Assembly (NCBI GenBank): GCA_902810755.1
Contig: CADDYT010000009.1
Coordinates: 20,166-84,165, forward strand
DNA from: Chloroflexota bacterium
Lineage (GTDB): Bacteria > Chloroflexota > Ktedonobacteria > Ktedonobacterales > Ktedonobacteraceae
Reading direction: 5' to 3'
DNA length: 64,000 bases
In this document: in pieces, positions 44,867 to 54,185 of the stretch
How the letters are laid out: the number at the start of each line of letters is the position of its first letter
How positions within the stretch are numbered: position 1 is the first letter of the stretch
Translations under genes and position numbers: made by a program
The notes under the pieces: generated by a model
What the model was told of the DNA's origin: nothing
What the model saw: the letters and a program-made list of their open reading frames with translations, nothing else
Database searches by the model: none

Positions 44867-45733
44867 ATGTCGCCGGTCGCGTTGGGGTTGCTGCTGCTGG
44901 CGGCGGCCATGCATGCTGGCTGGAATTTGCTGGTGAAACGCGCCGGCGAGAAGCAGATCTTTACATGGTGGGCAATGGTGGTTGGCACGCTCTGCTTCGC
45001 GCCGCTGCTCTTGCTGAGCCAGCCATTGCCCCTGCGCGTCTGGCCCTACGCGCTCGGCAGCGCGGCGGTCGAGGCGCTGTATTATCTGGCATTGACACGC
45101 GCTTACACGATCGGCGATTTTTCGCTGGTCTACCCGCTGGCGCGCGGCTCCGCGCCAGCTTTTCTGCTGCTGTGGACAACGCTGTTCCTGGGCGAACATC
45201 CCCGCCCCCTGGGTTATGCGGGCCTTGCGCTGCTGATCGCGGGCCTCATTACTGTCGGTGGCAGCACACTGTGGGCGCAACGCAAGACGGCCACGCTCAA
45301 GACGGTCAGCAGGAAAGCTATTCTGGTGGCGCTGGCCGTCGCCTGCTGCATCTCCATCTACACCACCATCGATGGTGCTGCTGTGCAGTTTGCCCCCACC
45401 ATCCCCTACACCATCTGCATTCTCGGCCTGACCGCCATTTTCATAGCCCCCGGCGTGCTGTTCTACTACGGCAGGCGCAGCGTGGTCACGGAGTTACGTG
45501 TCAACTGGCGACCCATTCTTGTCGTGGGCCTCGCCACACAGCTCACCTACCTGCTCGTCCTCTACGCCTACACGCTTTCACCGGTCAACTACGCCGGTTC
45601 TGTGCGCGAGATCAGCGTTGTCTTTGCTGCCCTCGTCGGCTGGCTCTGGCTCGGGGAAAAATTCGGCCCCCTGCGCATCACCGGCTCCGCCATCATCTTC
45701 ACCGGCATCCTGCTTCTCGCCCTCGCGGGCTGA
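44867..45733 (+). CDS. EamA-family drug/metabolite transporter
   Basis: A 288-residue protein with ten predicted membrane helices in two EamA repeats (first repeat MSPVALGLLLLAAAMHAGWNLLVKRAG; second after IYTTIDGAAVQFAP). Each repeat closes with the SPVNYAGSVREISVVFAALVGWLWLGEKF-type G/E loop, seen in full in the second half. Transported substrate unknown. The start is behind AAGGAG. It is single and precedes the truncated Rpn copy. Confidence 0.87.
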   Translation: MSPVALGLLLLAAAMHAGWNLLVKRAGEKQIFTWWAMVVGTLCFAPLLLLSQPLPLRVWPYALGSAAVEALYYLALTRAYTIGDFSLVYPLARGSAPAFLLLWTTLFLGEHPRPLGYAGLALLIAGLITVGGSTLWAQRKTATLKTVSRKAILVALAVACCISIYTTIDGAAVQFAPTIPYTICILGLTAIFIAPGVLFYYGRRSVVTELRVNWRPILVVGLATQLTYLLVLYAYTLSPVNYAGSVREISVVFAALVGWLWLGEKFGPLRITGSAIIFTGILLLALAG

Positions 45734-45745
45734 GAACGAGGGAAG

Positions 45746-46392
45746 TTAAGCGGCAGGCTGCACACTGAGGATCGCTCGCGCCGCAGCTTCATCGAATGTG
45801 TCAGCGATAGCATTGATCGTTTCATTGAGCGTGGCCAGTTGCGCAGTGCGCTCCGCCTTTTGTTGAGCCAATGTCACCAGCGCGGGAAAACGCCTGCGAA
45901 CGAGATTTATCAATATTTGCTGCGCTTCTTCGGTTTTTCCCTCATTTCGACCTTCTTCTCGACCTTCTTCGCGGCCCAGTGCCCGTTGCTGCTGGATAAA
46001 CTCATCTTCTTCAATGAGCTGGTCGAAAGCATCGAGACGCTGCTGAACTTTGCTTTTGTCTTCGGGTGTAATCATTTCACTCCTCCTGAGAAACAGGTTT
46101 AACCAGAACATGCGTCGGGCTAACTTGCGTTCATCGTCTCCATAACATTGTACCATCTCGTCGATAGCCTGCAGGAGAACCCGTGCATCGACGTTTTTCA
46201 TGGTGGGCAACAGCGTGTACATGCTGATGGCATGTTCTTCGACACACTGCCGCCCATCCATGTGCCACAGCGCGATCACGCGAAAACGGAAGTTGAGCAG
46301 TTCCTCATCTCCGCTCATTTCTTTCAACACTGGCTCGACGATATCGGTTTTGAAGAGGTAGACCACCATGGAGATAACGGGACGAAGGTATT
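45746..46392 (-). pseudogene. 5'-truncated copy of the Rpn-like gene
   Basis: This sequence is close to the part of the gene at 16379-17013 but lacks its first roughly 90 codons, including the nuclease-like Asp and E-x-Q region. An ATG at 46369 could initiate a 207-residue C-terminal fragment (MVVYLFKTDIVEP...). Homology stops abruptly at 46392, ten bases beyond the stop codon of the epimerase gene. Relative to the intact copy it carries a 12-base in-frame tandem duplication (GREEGREEGR). The start of homology in one copy and the break here suggest a deletion or duplication junction. Confidence 0.75.
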
Positions 46393-46402
46393 CTTTAATG
46401 AT

Positions 46403-47392
46403 TTATACCCCCACAGCAACCATCTCTGGCTGCTCGACACTAACTGGCACCTTGATCCCCATGCGCTCGCTGATGCGATCGATGGTGGCCTGGATGCCCT
46501 GGGCGAAGCTGACCTGTGGGCGCCAGCCGAGGTGCTGCTTTGCCAGGGAGTTGTCCAGAGTGATGGCGTTTGGCCTGGGCGGAAGACCGAAGACAAGGGA
46601 GTTGGTGATGTAGACTGGCTCGATGTCGCTGTTCAGCGTTGCGGCGACGATCTGGTAGAACTGGCTGAGGGTGTGGCCCTCGCCCGTGCTGATGTTGAAG
46701 GTCTGGTTGTGGCCACGTTCGAGCGCGCACAGGTTGGCGCGGGCTACATCATCGATGAAGATGTGGTCGCGCAATTCGTCGCCGGAGCGGCGGATAGTCG
46801 GGCGGCGTTCCTCCAGCAGCATGCGAATGATGTAGCTGAGGGGATGGTGGAGGTGTTCGCGCTCCGTCTCGCCGTAGACATCGGCGTAGCGAAAGATAGT
46901 GTGGGTCAGGCCATACTGGCGCGTGTAGTAGCGAATGTACCATTCGGCGGCCTGCTTGCTGATCTCCTGCGGCTGACGTGGGCAAAGGGCGGCGTTTTCC
47001 GTCAGGGGCAAGCTTTCAGGGCGGTCGTAGAGGTCGTTGCCGCCAGAAGCAAAGATGATTTTCTCGACCGAGGCGCTGACACAGCTATCCAGCACGTTGA
47101 GCAGGCCGCGCACCTGGATATCGGCATCCAGCAGCGATTGCTCTGCGGGCAGGTCTCTCTGCTCGCGCTGGGCCGCGTGATGACTGACAATCTCTGGACG
47201 CTCTGCCTGCAAAAGCGCACGCAGCTGCGGGTCGCGCAGATCAAGCTGGTAGAAACGCGCGCGCCGGTCGAGCGGCTGGCGCGTGCCATTGATGAGCGTA
47301 TCAACTACAAATACATCATGCCCGGCTTCGAGATAGGTGTTGACAACATGCGATCCGATAAAACCTGCGCCGCCAATGACTGCAATTTTCAT
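46403..47392 (-). CDS. NAD-dependent sugar-nucleotide epimerase/dehydratase, catalytic Tyr replaced
   Basis: A 329-residue extended short-chain dehydrogenase. The NAD site is GGAGFIGSHVV at the N terminus, and the C-terminal half has GEREHLHHPLSYII and DNSLAKQHLGWRP of nucleotide-sugar epimerases. The usual YxxxK active site reads Q142-E-I-S-K146: Lys is kept, Tyr is Gln. The Ser/Thr motif before it is also shifted (ASGGNDLYD). The start at 47392 has AGGAAGGA upstream. The protein may have a different catalytic residue, be structural, or bind a different ligand. It is followed immediately by the truncated Rpn copy. Confidence 0.85.
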   Translation of the reverse strand: MKIAVIGGAGFIGSHVVNTYLEAGHDVFVVDTLINGTRQPLDRRARFYQLDLRDPQLRALLQAERPEIVSHHAAQREQRDLPAEQSLLDADIQVRGLLNVLDSCVSASVEKIIFASGGNDLYDRPESLPLTENAALCPRQPQEISKQAAEWYIRYYTRQYGLTHTIFRYADVYGETEREHLHHPLSYIIRMLLEERRPTIRRSGDELRDHIFIDDVARANLCALERGHNQTFNISTGEGHTLSQFYQIVAATLNSDIEPVYITNSLVFGLPPRPNAITLDNSLAKQHLGWRPQVSFAQGIQATIDRISERMGIKVPVSVEQPEMVAVGV

Positions 47393-47542
47393 GTGGATAT
47401 CCTTCCTCTCGCTCCAGAAAAAATTATGGTTCTGTAGGGCAAGGGAGAGCGTGATGCATACTGTGTGTGTATCCCTGCCTCCTTTAAAATCAGTATAGGT
47501 ATCCACTAAATAGACGCATTTCTCGTCGTCGGTATAAAAAAG

Positions 47543-47586
47543 AAGCCAGAAAGAGGTGCAGCCGGGGCTGCACCTCTTTCTGGCTT
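47543..47586 (-). terminator. 20-bp perfect hairpin terminator of the HTH gene
   Basis: 47543-47562 and 47567-47586 are exactly complementary around a 4-base loop. On the minus strand the stem is followed by CTTTTTTAT. It lies 56 bases after the HTH gene. Confidence 0.88.
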
Positions 47587-47641
47587 TCTCTCTATCCTAC
47601 AAGGCCTGGGGATCAGTTGATCTGGCTTCTACCTGTTTTGC

Positions 47642-47842
47642 TCATACCTGTGGCAGGGGGCTTCTGAGCAATTTATCGAGCGTGGATTTCTTGATACGAT
47701 ACGCCTGACGCTTGCCGCGATGAGGCAGCGTGATAGCCTCCAGCGCACCGCTTTTAATCCATCGCCTGACGGTAGTATCATCTACGCGCAGTCGTCGAGC
47801 AACTTCTCGCACGGTCAACAGTTCCTCAATCTCCTCAGCCAT
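47642..47842 (-). CDS. Excisionase-type helix-turn-helix DNA-binding protein
   Basis: A 66-residue protein consisting almost entirely of a MerR/excisionase-like HTH: LLTVREVARRLRVDDTTVRRWIKSGALEAITLP, then RGKRQAYRIKKSTLDKLL. The start at 47842 follows AGGAGGT; an in-frame upstream ATG exists at 47896. It is likely a local repressor or small regulator. No integrase or phage gene is nearby, so it is not evidence of a prophage. Confidence 0.85.
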   Translation of the reverse strand: MAEEIEELLTVREVARRLRVDDTTVRRWIKSGALEAITLPHRGKRQAYRIKKSTLDKLLRSPLPQV

Positions 47843-48226
47843 ATACGCACCTCCTGCACCATTCGAATCGATAGTAGCACTGCTACGGCGAACCATGACA
47901 TCACCTCTATGAAACTAAAAAACGAACGACAATGGACATTTCCCCCAGAACGTCCCGAACGTTGGGAGAAGTATGTTGCAACACGATGTGTACCAGCATT
48001 CCCTCAGTACCTTCCTGCCACGCAGGAATTACTGATGTCCAGAACATCCTGTACTGTATATGACGATGAAACCGCCAAAAAGGTACATGTCCCTGTGCCA
48101 TTTTACTATACTATACATTTCGCCACAAACGTACTAAAATTAAGCAAATGGCGGCCAGCACGGCCATCATCTTTTATTTCCGCTTCCGTGAGACAGAAAC
48201 GGAATAGGATTGGGAAAGGGTTCTTC
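47843..48226. other. Divergent regulatory region between the HTH and metallophosphoesterase genes
   Basis: It contains no gene I can support, although an open frame runs through it on the plus strand without coding character. GAACGTCCCGAACGTTGGG around 47947-47966 contains two GAACG half-sites and could be bound by the neighbouring HTH protein; this is conjecture. Confidence 0.3.
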
Positions 48227-49582
48227 ATGTCGCTTATTACATTAGTCGTGAGTGATCTTCACCTTGCCGATGGAAACGCCATCCTGGATGGGTGGGGCGA
48301 ATACCAGCAGGCCGCACTGGAAGGGCTATTGCTGGCGACTCATCCTGGCGGACCACTGGGTCAGGCCGACGACATCGAGTTGATTATCAATGGCGATTGC
48401 TTTGACTTTCTGGTCACGCCGCCCTATGAGTCGCATGGCATGAGCGATATTCCTACGGCGCTGGGCAAACTGGAAAAGATCATCGCGGCGCATGGCCCTT
48501 TCTTTGCGACCCTACGCCAGTTTCTTGCTGTGCAGGGACGCCGTATTACCTTCATTACGGGTAACCATGATATAGAGTTGCGTTTTAAGCCGGTGAGAGA
48601 GCGCATTCTCGAAGCGATTGGCGGCTCACAGGGAGCAGAAGCTATTACATTCTGCCCGACGCGCTTTTACCGGCCACTACCAGATGTCTATATTGAACAC
48701 GGCAATTACTATGATTTCTGGAATCATGCTGCCGCCGGTCTCTGGGATGAGGCGGGCCAGCCGCTGAGCGACGACCCGCAGCAAATTACGCTGCCCGTCG
48801 GCTCGTACTATTATCAGCAAGCGGCCCATCTCATGAGCGAGAGCTATCCGTACTTTGATCATTTTGAGCCGGCGATGGGAACGGTGCGGGCGATGGCGTT
48901 GCTGTGCGTGCTGAACCCTGAACTGGTAGTCGAGGTGACGCGGCGTATCTGCGCGCTGATGTCGCATCCCTACACACCATTAGCCGGGCTGAGACCGGGC
49001 GAGGAGCGCGACGCGGCGAAACTGTTCAGCGCAGCGATGATGGACTTTGCCGCCTTCCAGCAGGAGATGCAGGAGCGCAAGACCGACTGGACGCCGGTCG
49101 TGGGGCTGGATATCGCGCAGGCACAGACCAACGCGCTGGTGGAGTTTTCCATGTTGCGCCAGACACTGACGCAACCGGCAGCCGAGGCCATTGCCGCCAT
49201 CTGCACGCCCGCCACCTATCAAATGGCCGAGGAAGTGGCGACAGGCATGCACAATGTGTTGCAAAACGACCCGACCTTACGCTATGCGATCGCCGGGCAT
49301 ACCCACATGGTGCGCATCGACCCGCTCAATCAGGGCAGGCAGGCCTATCTGAATACGGCAAGCTGGACAACGCGCGTGGCCCAGCCCGCGCCCGGCGAAA
49401 TCACCCCAACGCTGATCGAGTGGCTGCGCGCGCCCGACTGGCAACATATTCCGTTGAGAGATGTCACTCAGTTAGTCTTCGCCATGATAACTGCCGCGCC
49501 CGGCGGTGAGGTGCCAGCCGCCAGCGCCAGCCTGTGCGTCTGGGAGGGCGGCGCAAAGGGTCACTACCGCGTCCTGGCCTGA
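48227..49582 (+). CDS. Calcineurin-like metallophosphoesterase
   Basis: A 451-residue protein with the binuclear metal site of this superfamily: VVSDLHLADG, NGDCFDFLV, FITGNHD and AGHTHM (D-x-H, GD, GNHD, GHxH). The pattern with a long insertion between GNHD and GHTH, containing IEHGNYYDFWN, resembles UDP-diacylglucosamine hydrolase-like enzymes, but the substrate cannot be fixed. The start is the ATG at 48227, because the upstream frame lacks coding character. polA follows after 28 bases in the same direction. Confidence 0.85.
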   Translation: MSLITLVVSDLHLADGNAILDGWGEYQQAALEGLLLATHPGGPLGQADDIELIINGDCFDFLVTPPYESHGMSDIPTALGKLEKIIAAHGPFFATLRQFLAVQGRRITFITGNHDIELRFKPVRERILEAIGGSQGAEAITFCPTRFYRPLPDVYIEHGNYYDFWNHAAAGLWDEAGQPLSDDPQQITLPVGSYYYQQAAHLMSESYPYFDHFEPAMGTVRAMALLCVLNPELVVEVTRRICALMSHPYTPLAGLRPGEERDAAKLFSAAMMDFAAFQQEMQERKTDWTPVVGLDIAQAQTNALVEFSMLRQTLTQPAAEAIAAICTPATYQMAEEVATGMHNVLQNDPTLRYAIAGHTHMVRIDPLNQGRQAYLNTASWTTRVAQPAPGEITPTLIEWLRAPDWQHIPLRDVTQLVFAMITAAPGGEVPAASASLCVWEGGAKGHYRVLA

Positions 49583-49610
49583 TAGAGATATTGTTTCGAG
49601 GAAATAAAAG

Positions 49611-52600
49611 ATGACACAGATAGATAAAAAGCGCAAGAAGCTTGTTTTGATTGATGGGCATGCCATGATTCACCGCGCCTTCCACGCCGTGCCGGAAGAC
49701 ATGTCGACGCGCAGTGGCGAGGTCGTCAACGCCACTTTTGGTTTCACCATGCTGCTCATGAAGGCGCTGAATGATGAGAAGCCGGACTATATCGCCATGA
49801 CATTTGACCGGCCCGTGCCAACCTTTCGGCACGAGCAGTTCATCGAATATAAGGCGCACCGGCCCACGATGCCGGAGATTATGCGCCCGCAATTTGGCCG
49901 CATTCGCGAGGTGGTGGAAGCCTTTGGCATCCCCATCTACGAGAAGGATGGCTTCGAGGCCGATGACGTGCTGGGAACGCTTGCCGCTCAAGCCACCGCT
50001 CAGGGTGTGGAAACCATTATCTTCACCGGCGATATGGACACGCTGCAACTGGTGGATGACCACGTGACCGTCAAGGTGGCCAAGCGCGGCATCAGCGAGG
50101 TCGAGACGTATGACGAGGAAGCCGTCAGGAAACGCTATGGCATCGAGCCACAACAACTGCCGGACTTCAAGGGGCTGGTGGGCGACAAATCGGATAATAT
50201 TCCGGGTGTTCCCGGAATCGGTGAGAAGACGGCCAGCAAGCTGATTGCCGAGTATGGCAGCCTGGAAAATATTCTGGAACACGTTGACGAACTTAAACCA
50301 AAGGAGCAGCGCCTGCTGCGCGAATACGCCGAGCAGGCCCGGCAGAGTAAATATCTGGCAACGATAGTGCGCAACGCGCCCGTCCAGCTTGATCTGGAAG
50401 GCGCGCGCAACGGGCAGGCCAACCGCGAGAGGGTGCTGACCGTTTTCCGCCAGCTCGAGTTCCGCTCGCTTATCGACCGCGCGCTCAAGCTCTTCCAGCA
50501 GGAAGAAGGCGGGGAGAGCGAGGCAGGCATGGCAGTCGAAGCAAACACAGAGGAGGCAGCAGAAAGCATCACCGCACAGCAGGAAGCGGTTCCCGACGAG
50601 ACCGTTTCGCTGGTGGATGTTAAGGAAGAAAATTTGCTATTGGCCCCGCCTGTGGGCATCGTGCCGATTATGATGCCGCCCCCGCCGCCATCGACAGCCG
50701 CCAGCACGATGGATCAGTTGCCGTTCGCCGTCGCTGCCGTTCAGCAGGTGGCGGCACAGCCAACCAGAGAGGTCGCGGAGGAAGAGAGCGAAGGCGGGCC
50801 AACGCAGTTGAGCCTGTTTGAAACGGCTCTGCCCGAACCGGAAAAGGTACATCGCCTGCGCCTGCCAGCCGTCCCCACGCCTGCCGCACCGCTACCTAAA
50901 GAGCAAAGTGGGCTGCTCACCACGAATACCATGATTGTGAATAGCGAGGAAGCCCTGCACACGCTCATCCAGAGCATGTATCAGGCGGGTGGCTTTTCCT
51001 TCGACACGGAAACTACATCGGAAGACCCCTGGCACGCCGAACTGGTCGGCATGTCGATGGCAACGGCCCCCGGCGAGGCTTATTATATCCCGCTGGGACA
51101 CGTGCCACCGCTGAACGGGGAAGAGATCGGTCGCCAGTTGCCGCTCCGGTACGTGCTAGACGCGCTCAGGCCGATCATGGAAGACGCGAACATCAAGAAG
51201 TACATGCACAATGCCAAGTATGATATGCTCGTGCTGGCACGCAACGGCGTCAACGTGCGCGGGCTGGCCTTCGATACCATGCTGGGGGCATACCTCACCG
51301 AACCGGGGCGGCGCGGGCTGGGCCTCAAGGACCAGGTCTTCCAGCGCCTGGGCCACGTGATGACGCCGATTTCGGAGTTGATCGGCACGGGCAGCAAGGC
51401 CATTAGCATGGCACAGGTGCCGGTGCGCGTGGCGGCAGATTACGCCGGGGCCGATGCCGACATGACGCTGCGCCTGGTCGAGCCAATTCGCGCCGAACTG
51501 GAAAAACACGGCCTGCTGAACCTCTACAACAACGTCGAACTGCCGCTTTTGCCGGTGCTGATGCAGATGGAAATGTACGGCGTCGCGCTGGATGCCGCCT
51601 TCCTGCATGAATTCGATATGACGCTGAGCGAGCAGATCGGCGAGCTGGAACGCAAGATTTATGAGTCCGTCGGCCATCACTTCAACATCAACTCGACGAA
51701 GCAACTGGGCGAAATCCTCTTCGGCGAGTTGAAGCTCCCGGCAGGCAAGAAGACAAAAACGGGCTATTCGGTCAGCGCCGACATCATCGAGGGGCTGCGC
51801 GGCAAGCATCCCATGATCGATTACCTGCTGGAATACCGCCAGCTTGCTAAACTCAAATCGACCTACGTTGATGGCCTGCTGGCGCTGATGGACCCGCAGA
51901 CGGGGCGCGTGCATACGTCGTTTAACCAGACGGTGGCTTCCAGCGGTCGTCTCTCGTCGAGCAACCCGAACCTGCAAAACATTCCGGTGCGTACCGAACT
52001 GGGCCGCCAGATTCGCCGCGCCTTCGTCGCCGATCCCAGCTACGTGCTGCTGACCGCCGACTATTCGCAGTTCGAGCTGCGTATCCTGGCACATATCACA
52101 CACGAGCCGCGCCTGGTCGAAGCCTTCAGCAAAGGTGAGGATATTCACACCATCACGGCCTCAACGCTCTTTGGCGTCCCCGTCTCGCAGGTGACGAAGG
52201 ATCAGCGCAGGCTGGCGAAAACCGTTGTCTACGCCGTTCTCTACGGGCAATCGGCTTTCGGGCTGGCGCAGATCACGGGCATGAGCAATCAGGAAGCGTC
52301 AAGTTTCATCAAGCACTATCACGAGACCTTCCCATCGATCAAGAACTACGTGGATCAGACGCTCAACCAGGCCCGCACGCAGGGCTATGTGAATACGCTG
52401 TTCGGGCGCAAGCGTTTCTTCCCCGATATGCTCTCGCTGCCCGTGACCGAGCGGCAGGCGCTCGAACGTGAAGCGATCAACATGCCCATTCAGGGGGCCA
52501 ACGCCGACCTGATTAAGATTGCTATGATTCGCATCCAGCACGCCCTCAAAGCCAACGGATTGAAGGCACGCATGATCTTGCAGGTACATGACGAACTGGT

Positions 52601-52742
52601 CTTCGAGGTTCCCGTTGAGGAGCTTGAGCGCACCAAACGCCTCGTCACGTCGCTGATGGAAGGCGTCTATAAGCTGGATGTCCCCATCAAAGTCGAACTC
52701 AAAGTCGGCAAAAACTGGTACGAGGCCGAACCTGCTGAATAA
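49611..52742 (+). CDS. polA: DNA polymerase I
   Basis: A 1043-residue enzyme for primer removal and repair synthesis. It has the 5' nuclease (residues 1-290, VLIDGHAMIHRAFHAVP), a 3'-5' proofreading exonuclease (FSFDTETTSEDPWH with the Asp-x-Glu, and YAGADADMTLRL) and the polymerase domain with motif A DYSQFELRILAH, motif B KTVVYAVLYGQSAFGLAQ and motif C VHDELVFEVP. All proofreading acids are present. Between nuclease and exonuclease lies a disordered linker of about 130 residues rich in Glu, Ala, Pro and Gln, which accounts for its being longer than the usual 830-930. Confidence 0.97.
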   Translation: MTQIDKKRKKLVLIDGHAMIHRAFHAVPEDMSTRSGEVVNATFGFTMLLMKALNDEKPDYIAMTFDRPVPTFRHEQFIEYKAHRPTMPEIMRPQFGRIREVVEAFGIPIYEKDGFEADDVLGTLAAQATAQGVETIIFTGDMDTLQLVDDHVTVKVAKRGISEVETYDEEAVRKRYGIEPQQLPDFKGLVGDKSDNIPGVPGIGEKTASKLIAEYGSLENILEHVDELKPKEQRLLREYAEQARQSKYLATIVRNAPVQLDLEGARNGQANRERVLTVFRQLEFRSLIDRALKLFQQEEGGESEAGMAVEANTEEAAESITAQQEAVPDETVSLVDVKEENLLLAPPVGIVPIMMPPPPPSTAASTMDQLPFAVAAVQQVAAQPTREVAEEESEGGPTQLSLFETALPEPEKVHRLRLPAVPTPAAPLPKEQSGLLTTNTMIVNSEEALHTLIQSMYQAGGFSFDTETTSEDPWHAELVGMSMATAPGEAYYIPLGHVPPLNGEEIGRQLPLRYVLDALRPIMEDANIKKYMHNAKYDMLVLARNGVNVRGLAFDTMLGAYLTEPGRRGLGLKDQVFQRLGHVMTPISELIGTGSKAISMAQVPVRVAADYAGADADMTLRLVEPIRAELEKHGLLNLYNNVELPLLPVLMQMEMYGVALDAAFLHEFDMTLSEQIGELERKIYESVGHHFNINSTKQLGEILFGELKLPAGKKTKTGYSVSADIIEGLRGKHPMIDYLLEYRQLAKLKSTYVDGLLALMDPQTGRVHTSFNQTVASSGRLSSSNPNLQNIPVRTELGRQIRRAFVADPSYVLLTADYSQFELRILAHITHEPRLVEAFSKGEDIHTITASTLFGVPVSQVTKDQRRLAKTVVYAVLYGQSAFGLAQITGMSNQEASSFIKHYHETFPSIKNYVDQTLNQARTQGYVNTLFGRKRFFPDMLSLPVTERQALEREAINMPIQGANADLIKIAMIRIQHALKANGLKARMILQVHDELVFEVPVEELERTKRLVTSLMEGVYKLDVPIKVELKVGKNWYEAEPAE

Positions 52743-52778
52743 GGGGTATCTTGCAAGCAGTGGCACTGAAAAGAGATG

Positions 52779-52784
52779 TATAAT
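52779..52784 (+). promoter_or_regulatory. -10 box for the aminotransferase gene
   Basis: A consensus TATAAT lies 50 bases before the chosen GTG start. Transcription from about 52791 would exclude the ATG at 52786, which supports the GTG at 52834 as the start. No clear -35 is seen at 16-18 bases. Confidence 0.45.
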
Positions 52785-52833
52785 AATGGGTGGGAAGTTT
52801 CAGGCTTCCAACATCTCTTTTCAGGAGCAAATT

Positions 52834-53997
52834 GTGCAGTTATCCAACTTGATTACGAACTTGCCACCGTACCACTTTGCCGATGCGAAAAAGAAGATCG
52901 CCGAGCGGAAGGCGGCTGGCGTGGATGTGATTAGCCTGTCGATGGGCGATCCCGATCTGCCAGCGCCGCAGGCGGTGATTGATCGCCTGTGCGAGACATT
53001 ACATGACCCCGAAAACACGCGCTACCCGGAGTATCGGGGTATGCGGGCGCTACATGAAGCGATTGCAGACTGGTTTGAGCAGCGTTTCGGCGTGCAACTG
53101 ACGCCGGAACGCGATATTTTGCCGCTGCTGGGTTCCAAAGAGGGGCTGGCCTACGTGGCCTCGGCTGTCCTCAACCCTGGCGATGTCTCGCTGATCCCCG
53201 ACCCGTACTATCCCGTCTATGTCACGGGCAGCACCAGCGTGGGCGCGCAGCCATATCTGCTGCCTCTGCGCGAGGAGAACGGCTATCTGCCCGATCTGAC
53301 CTCTATCCCTACTGGCGCGCTGGCAAAGGCGCGGCTGCTCTGGCTCAACTATCCCAACAACCCGACGGCTGCCTGCGCCCCGCGCAGCTTTTTCGAGCAA
53401 GCCGTGGAGTTTGCCCGGCAGCACAATCTCGTCATTGTGCATGACATGGCCTATGCCGAGGTCTACTTCGACGATTTCCGCCCTATGAGCATCTTGCAGA
53501 TTCCGGGGGCAATGGATGTCGCCGTTGAACTGCATTCGCTGAGTAAGACGTATAATATGGCAGGCTTTCGGATCGGCATGCTGGTCGGCAATGCCGAACT
53601 GGTCGACGCGGTGGGCCGCTTGAAGAGCAATATCGATAGCGGCATCTTCCGGCCCATCCAGTATGCCGCCATCGAAGCCCTGCACCTGCCGCAGACGTGG
53701 ATCGAGCAGCGCAACGCCATCTATCGCCACCGTCGTGATATTGTGGTAGAGGGCTGTAATGCCATCGGCATGCGGGCGGCGCAGTCGAAGGCCGGCCTCT
53801 ATGTCTGGGCAGCCGTGCCGCGCGGCTTCCGTTCACGGGCCTTCACCGACTGGCTCTTTGATAAAACCGGCGTCTTCATTACCCCCGGCACCAACTTTGG
53901 CGACGCGGGCGAAGGCTATGTGCGTATCTCAATCACCGCGCCCGACGAGCGGCTGGCCACCGCTCTAGGGCGCATGAAAGCGGCTATCGAGGCATAG
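52834..53997 (+). CDS. LL-diaminopimelate aminotransferase-like class I/II aminotransferase
   Basis: A PLP aminotransferase of about 387 residues from the GTG at 52834 (AGGAG 6 bases upstream). Features: SLSMGDPDLPAP near the N terminus, GSKEGLAYVASAVLNPGD, NYPNNPTAA, and the PLP lysine in HSLSKTYNMAGFRIG. These match DapL-type LL-DAP aminotransferases; a broader specificity cannot be excluded, and no lysine-pathway neighbours support it. ATG starts at 52678 or 52786 are rejected on promoter position. Confidence 0.82.
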   Translation: MQLSNLITNLPPYHFADAKKKIAERKAAGVDVISLSMGDPDLPAPQAVIDRLCETLHDPENTRYPEYRGMRALHEAIADWFEQRFGVQLTPERDILPLLGSKEGLAYVASAVLNPGDVSLIPDPYYPVYVTGSTSVGAQPYLLPLREENGYLPDLTSIPTGALAKARLLWLNYPNNPTAACAPRSFFEQAVEFARQHNLVIVHDMAYAEVYFDDFRPMSILQIPGAMDVAVELHSLSKTYNMAGFRIGMLVGNAELVDAVGRLKSNIDSGIFRPIQYAAIEALHLPQTWIEQRNAIYRHRRDIVVEGCNAIGMRAAQSKAGLYVWAAVPRGFRSRAFTDWLFDKTGVFITPGTNFGDAGEGYVRISITAPDERLATALGRMKAAIEA

Positions 53998-54034
53998 CGG
54001 ATAACCACCGCAGCCATCGACAGCCACTCTGTGC

Positions 54035-54185
54035 CAGGGTAGCCGCAAGGGACACCCCGCAACAGGGTACCCGCAAGAGGTAGCCGCAAGGGACACCCGC
54101 GACAGGGTACCCGCAAGGGGTAGCCGCAAGGGACACCCGCGACAGGGTACCCGCAAGGGGTACCATGTAACAGGGTACCACGTGA
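54035..54185. repeat. Local tandem array of the repeat's end hairpin
   Basis: Five consecutive units, each beginning CAGGGTA: 54035 (28 bases), 54063 (40), 54103 (40), 54143 (28) and 54171 (15). The two 40-base units differ by one base. Each carries one or two GCAAGG loops flanked by complementary CC/GG tracts. The array leads directly into the full-length repeat at 54186. Confidence 0.8.

Noticed and set aside
47642..47842. Prophage remnant suggested by an excisionase-like HTH gene
   Set aside because: No integrase, attachment site or phage structural gene is nearby; such small HTH proteins are common chromosomal regulators.
47720..48226. N-terminal extension of the metallophosphoesterase to 620 residues
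   Set aside because: The upstream 169 codons lack coding character and overlap the divergent HTH gene and its promoter; the ATG at 48227 precedes the family's first metal motif.
52678..52833. Longer start for the aminotransferase overlapping polA
   Set aside because: A TATAAT box lies at 52779-52784 and a well-spaced AGGAG precedes GTG at 52834; the upstream residues do not match the family.
54035..54185. CRISPR array
   Set aside because: Units vary from 15 to 40 bases, contain no unique spacers of constant length, and match the dispersed palindromic repeat; no cas genes are present.
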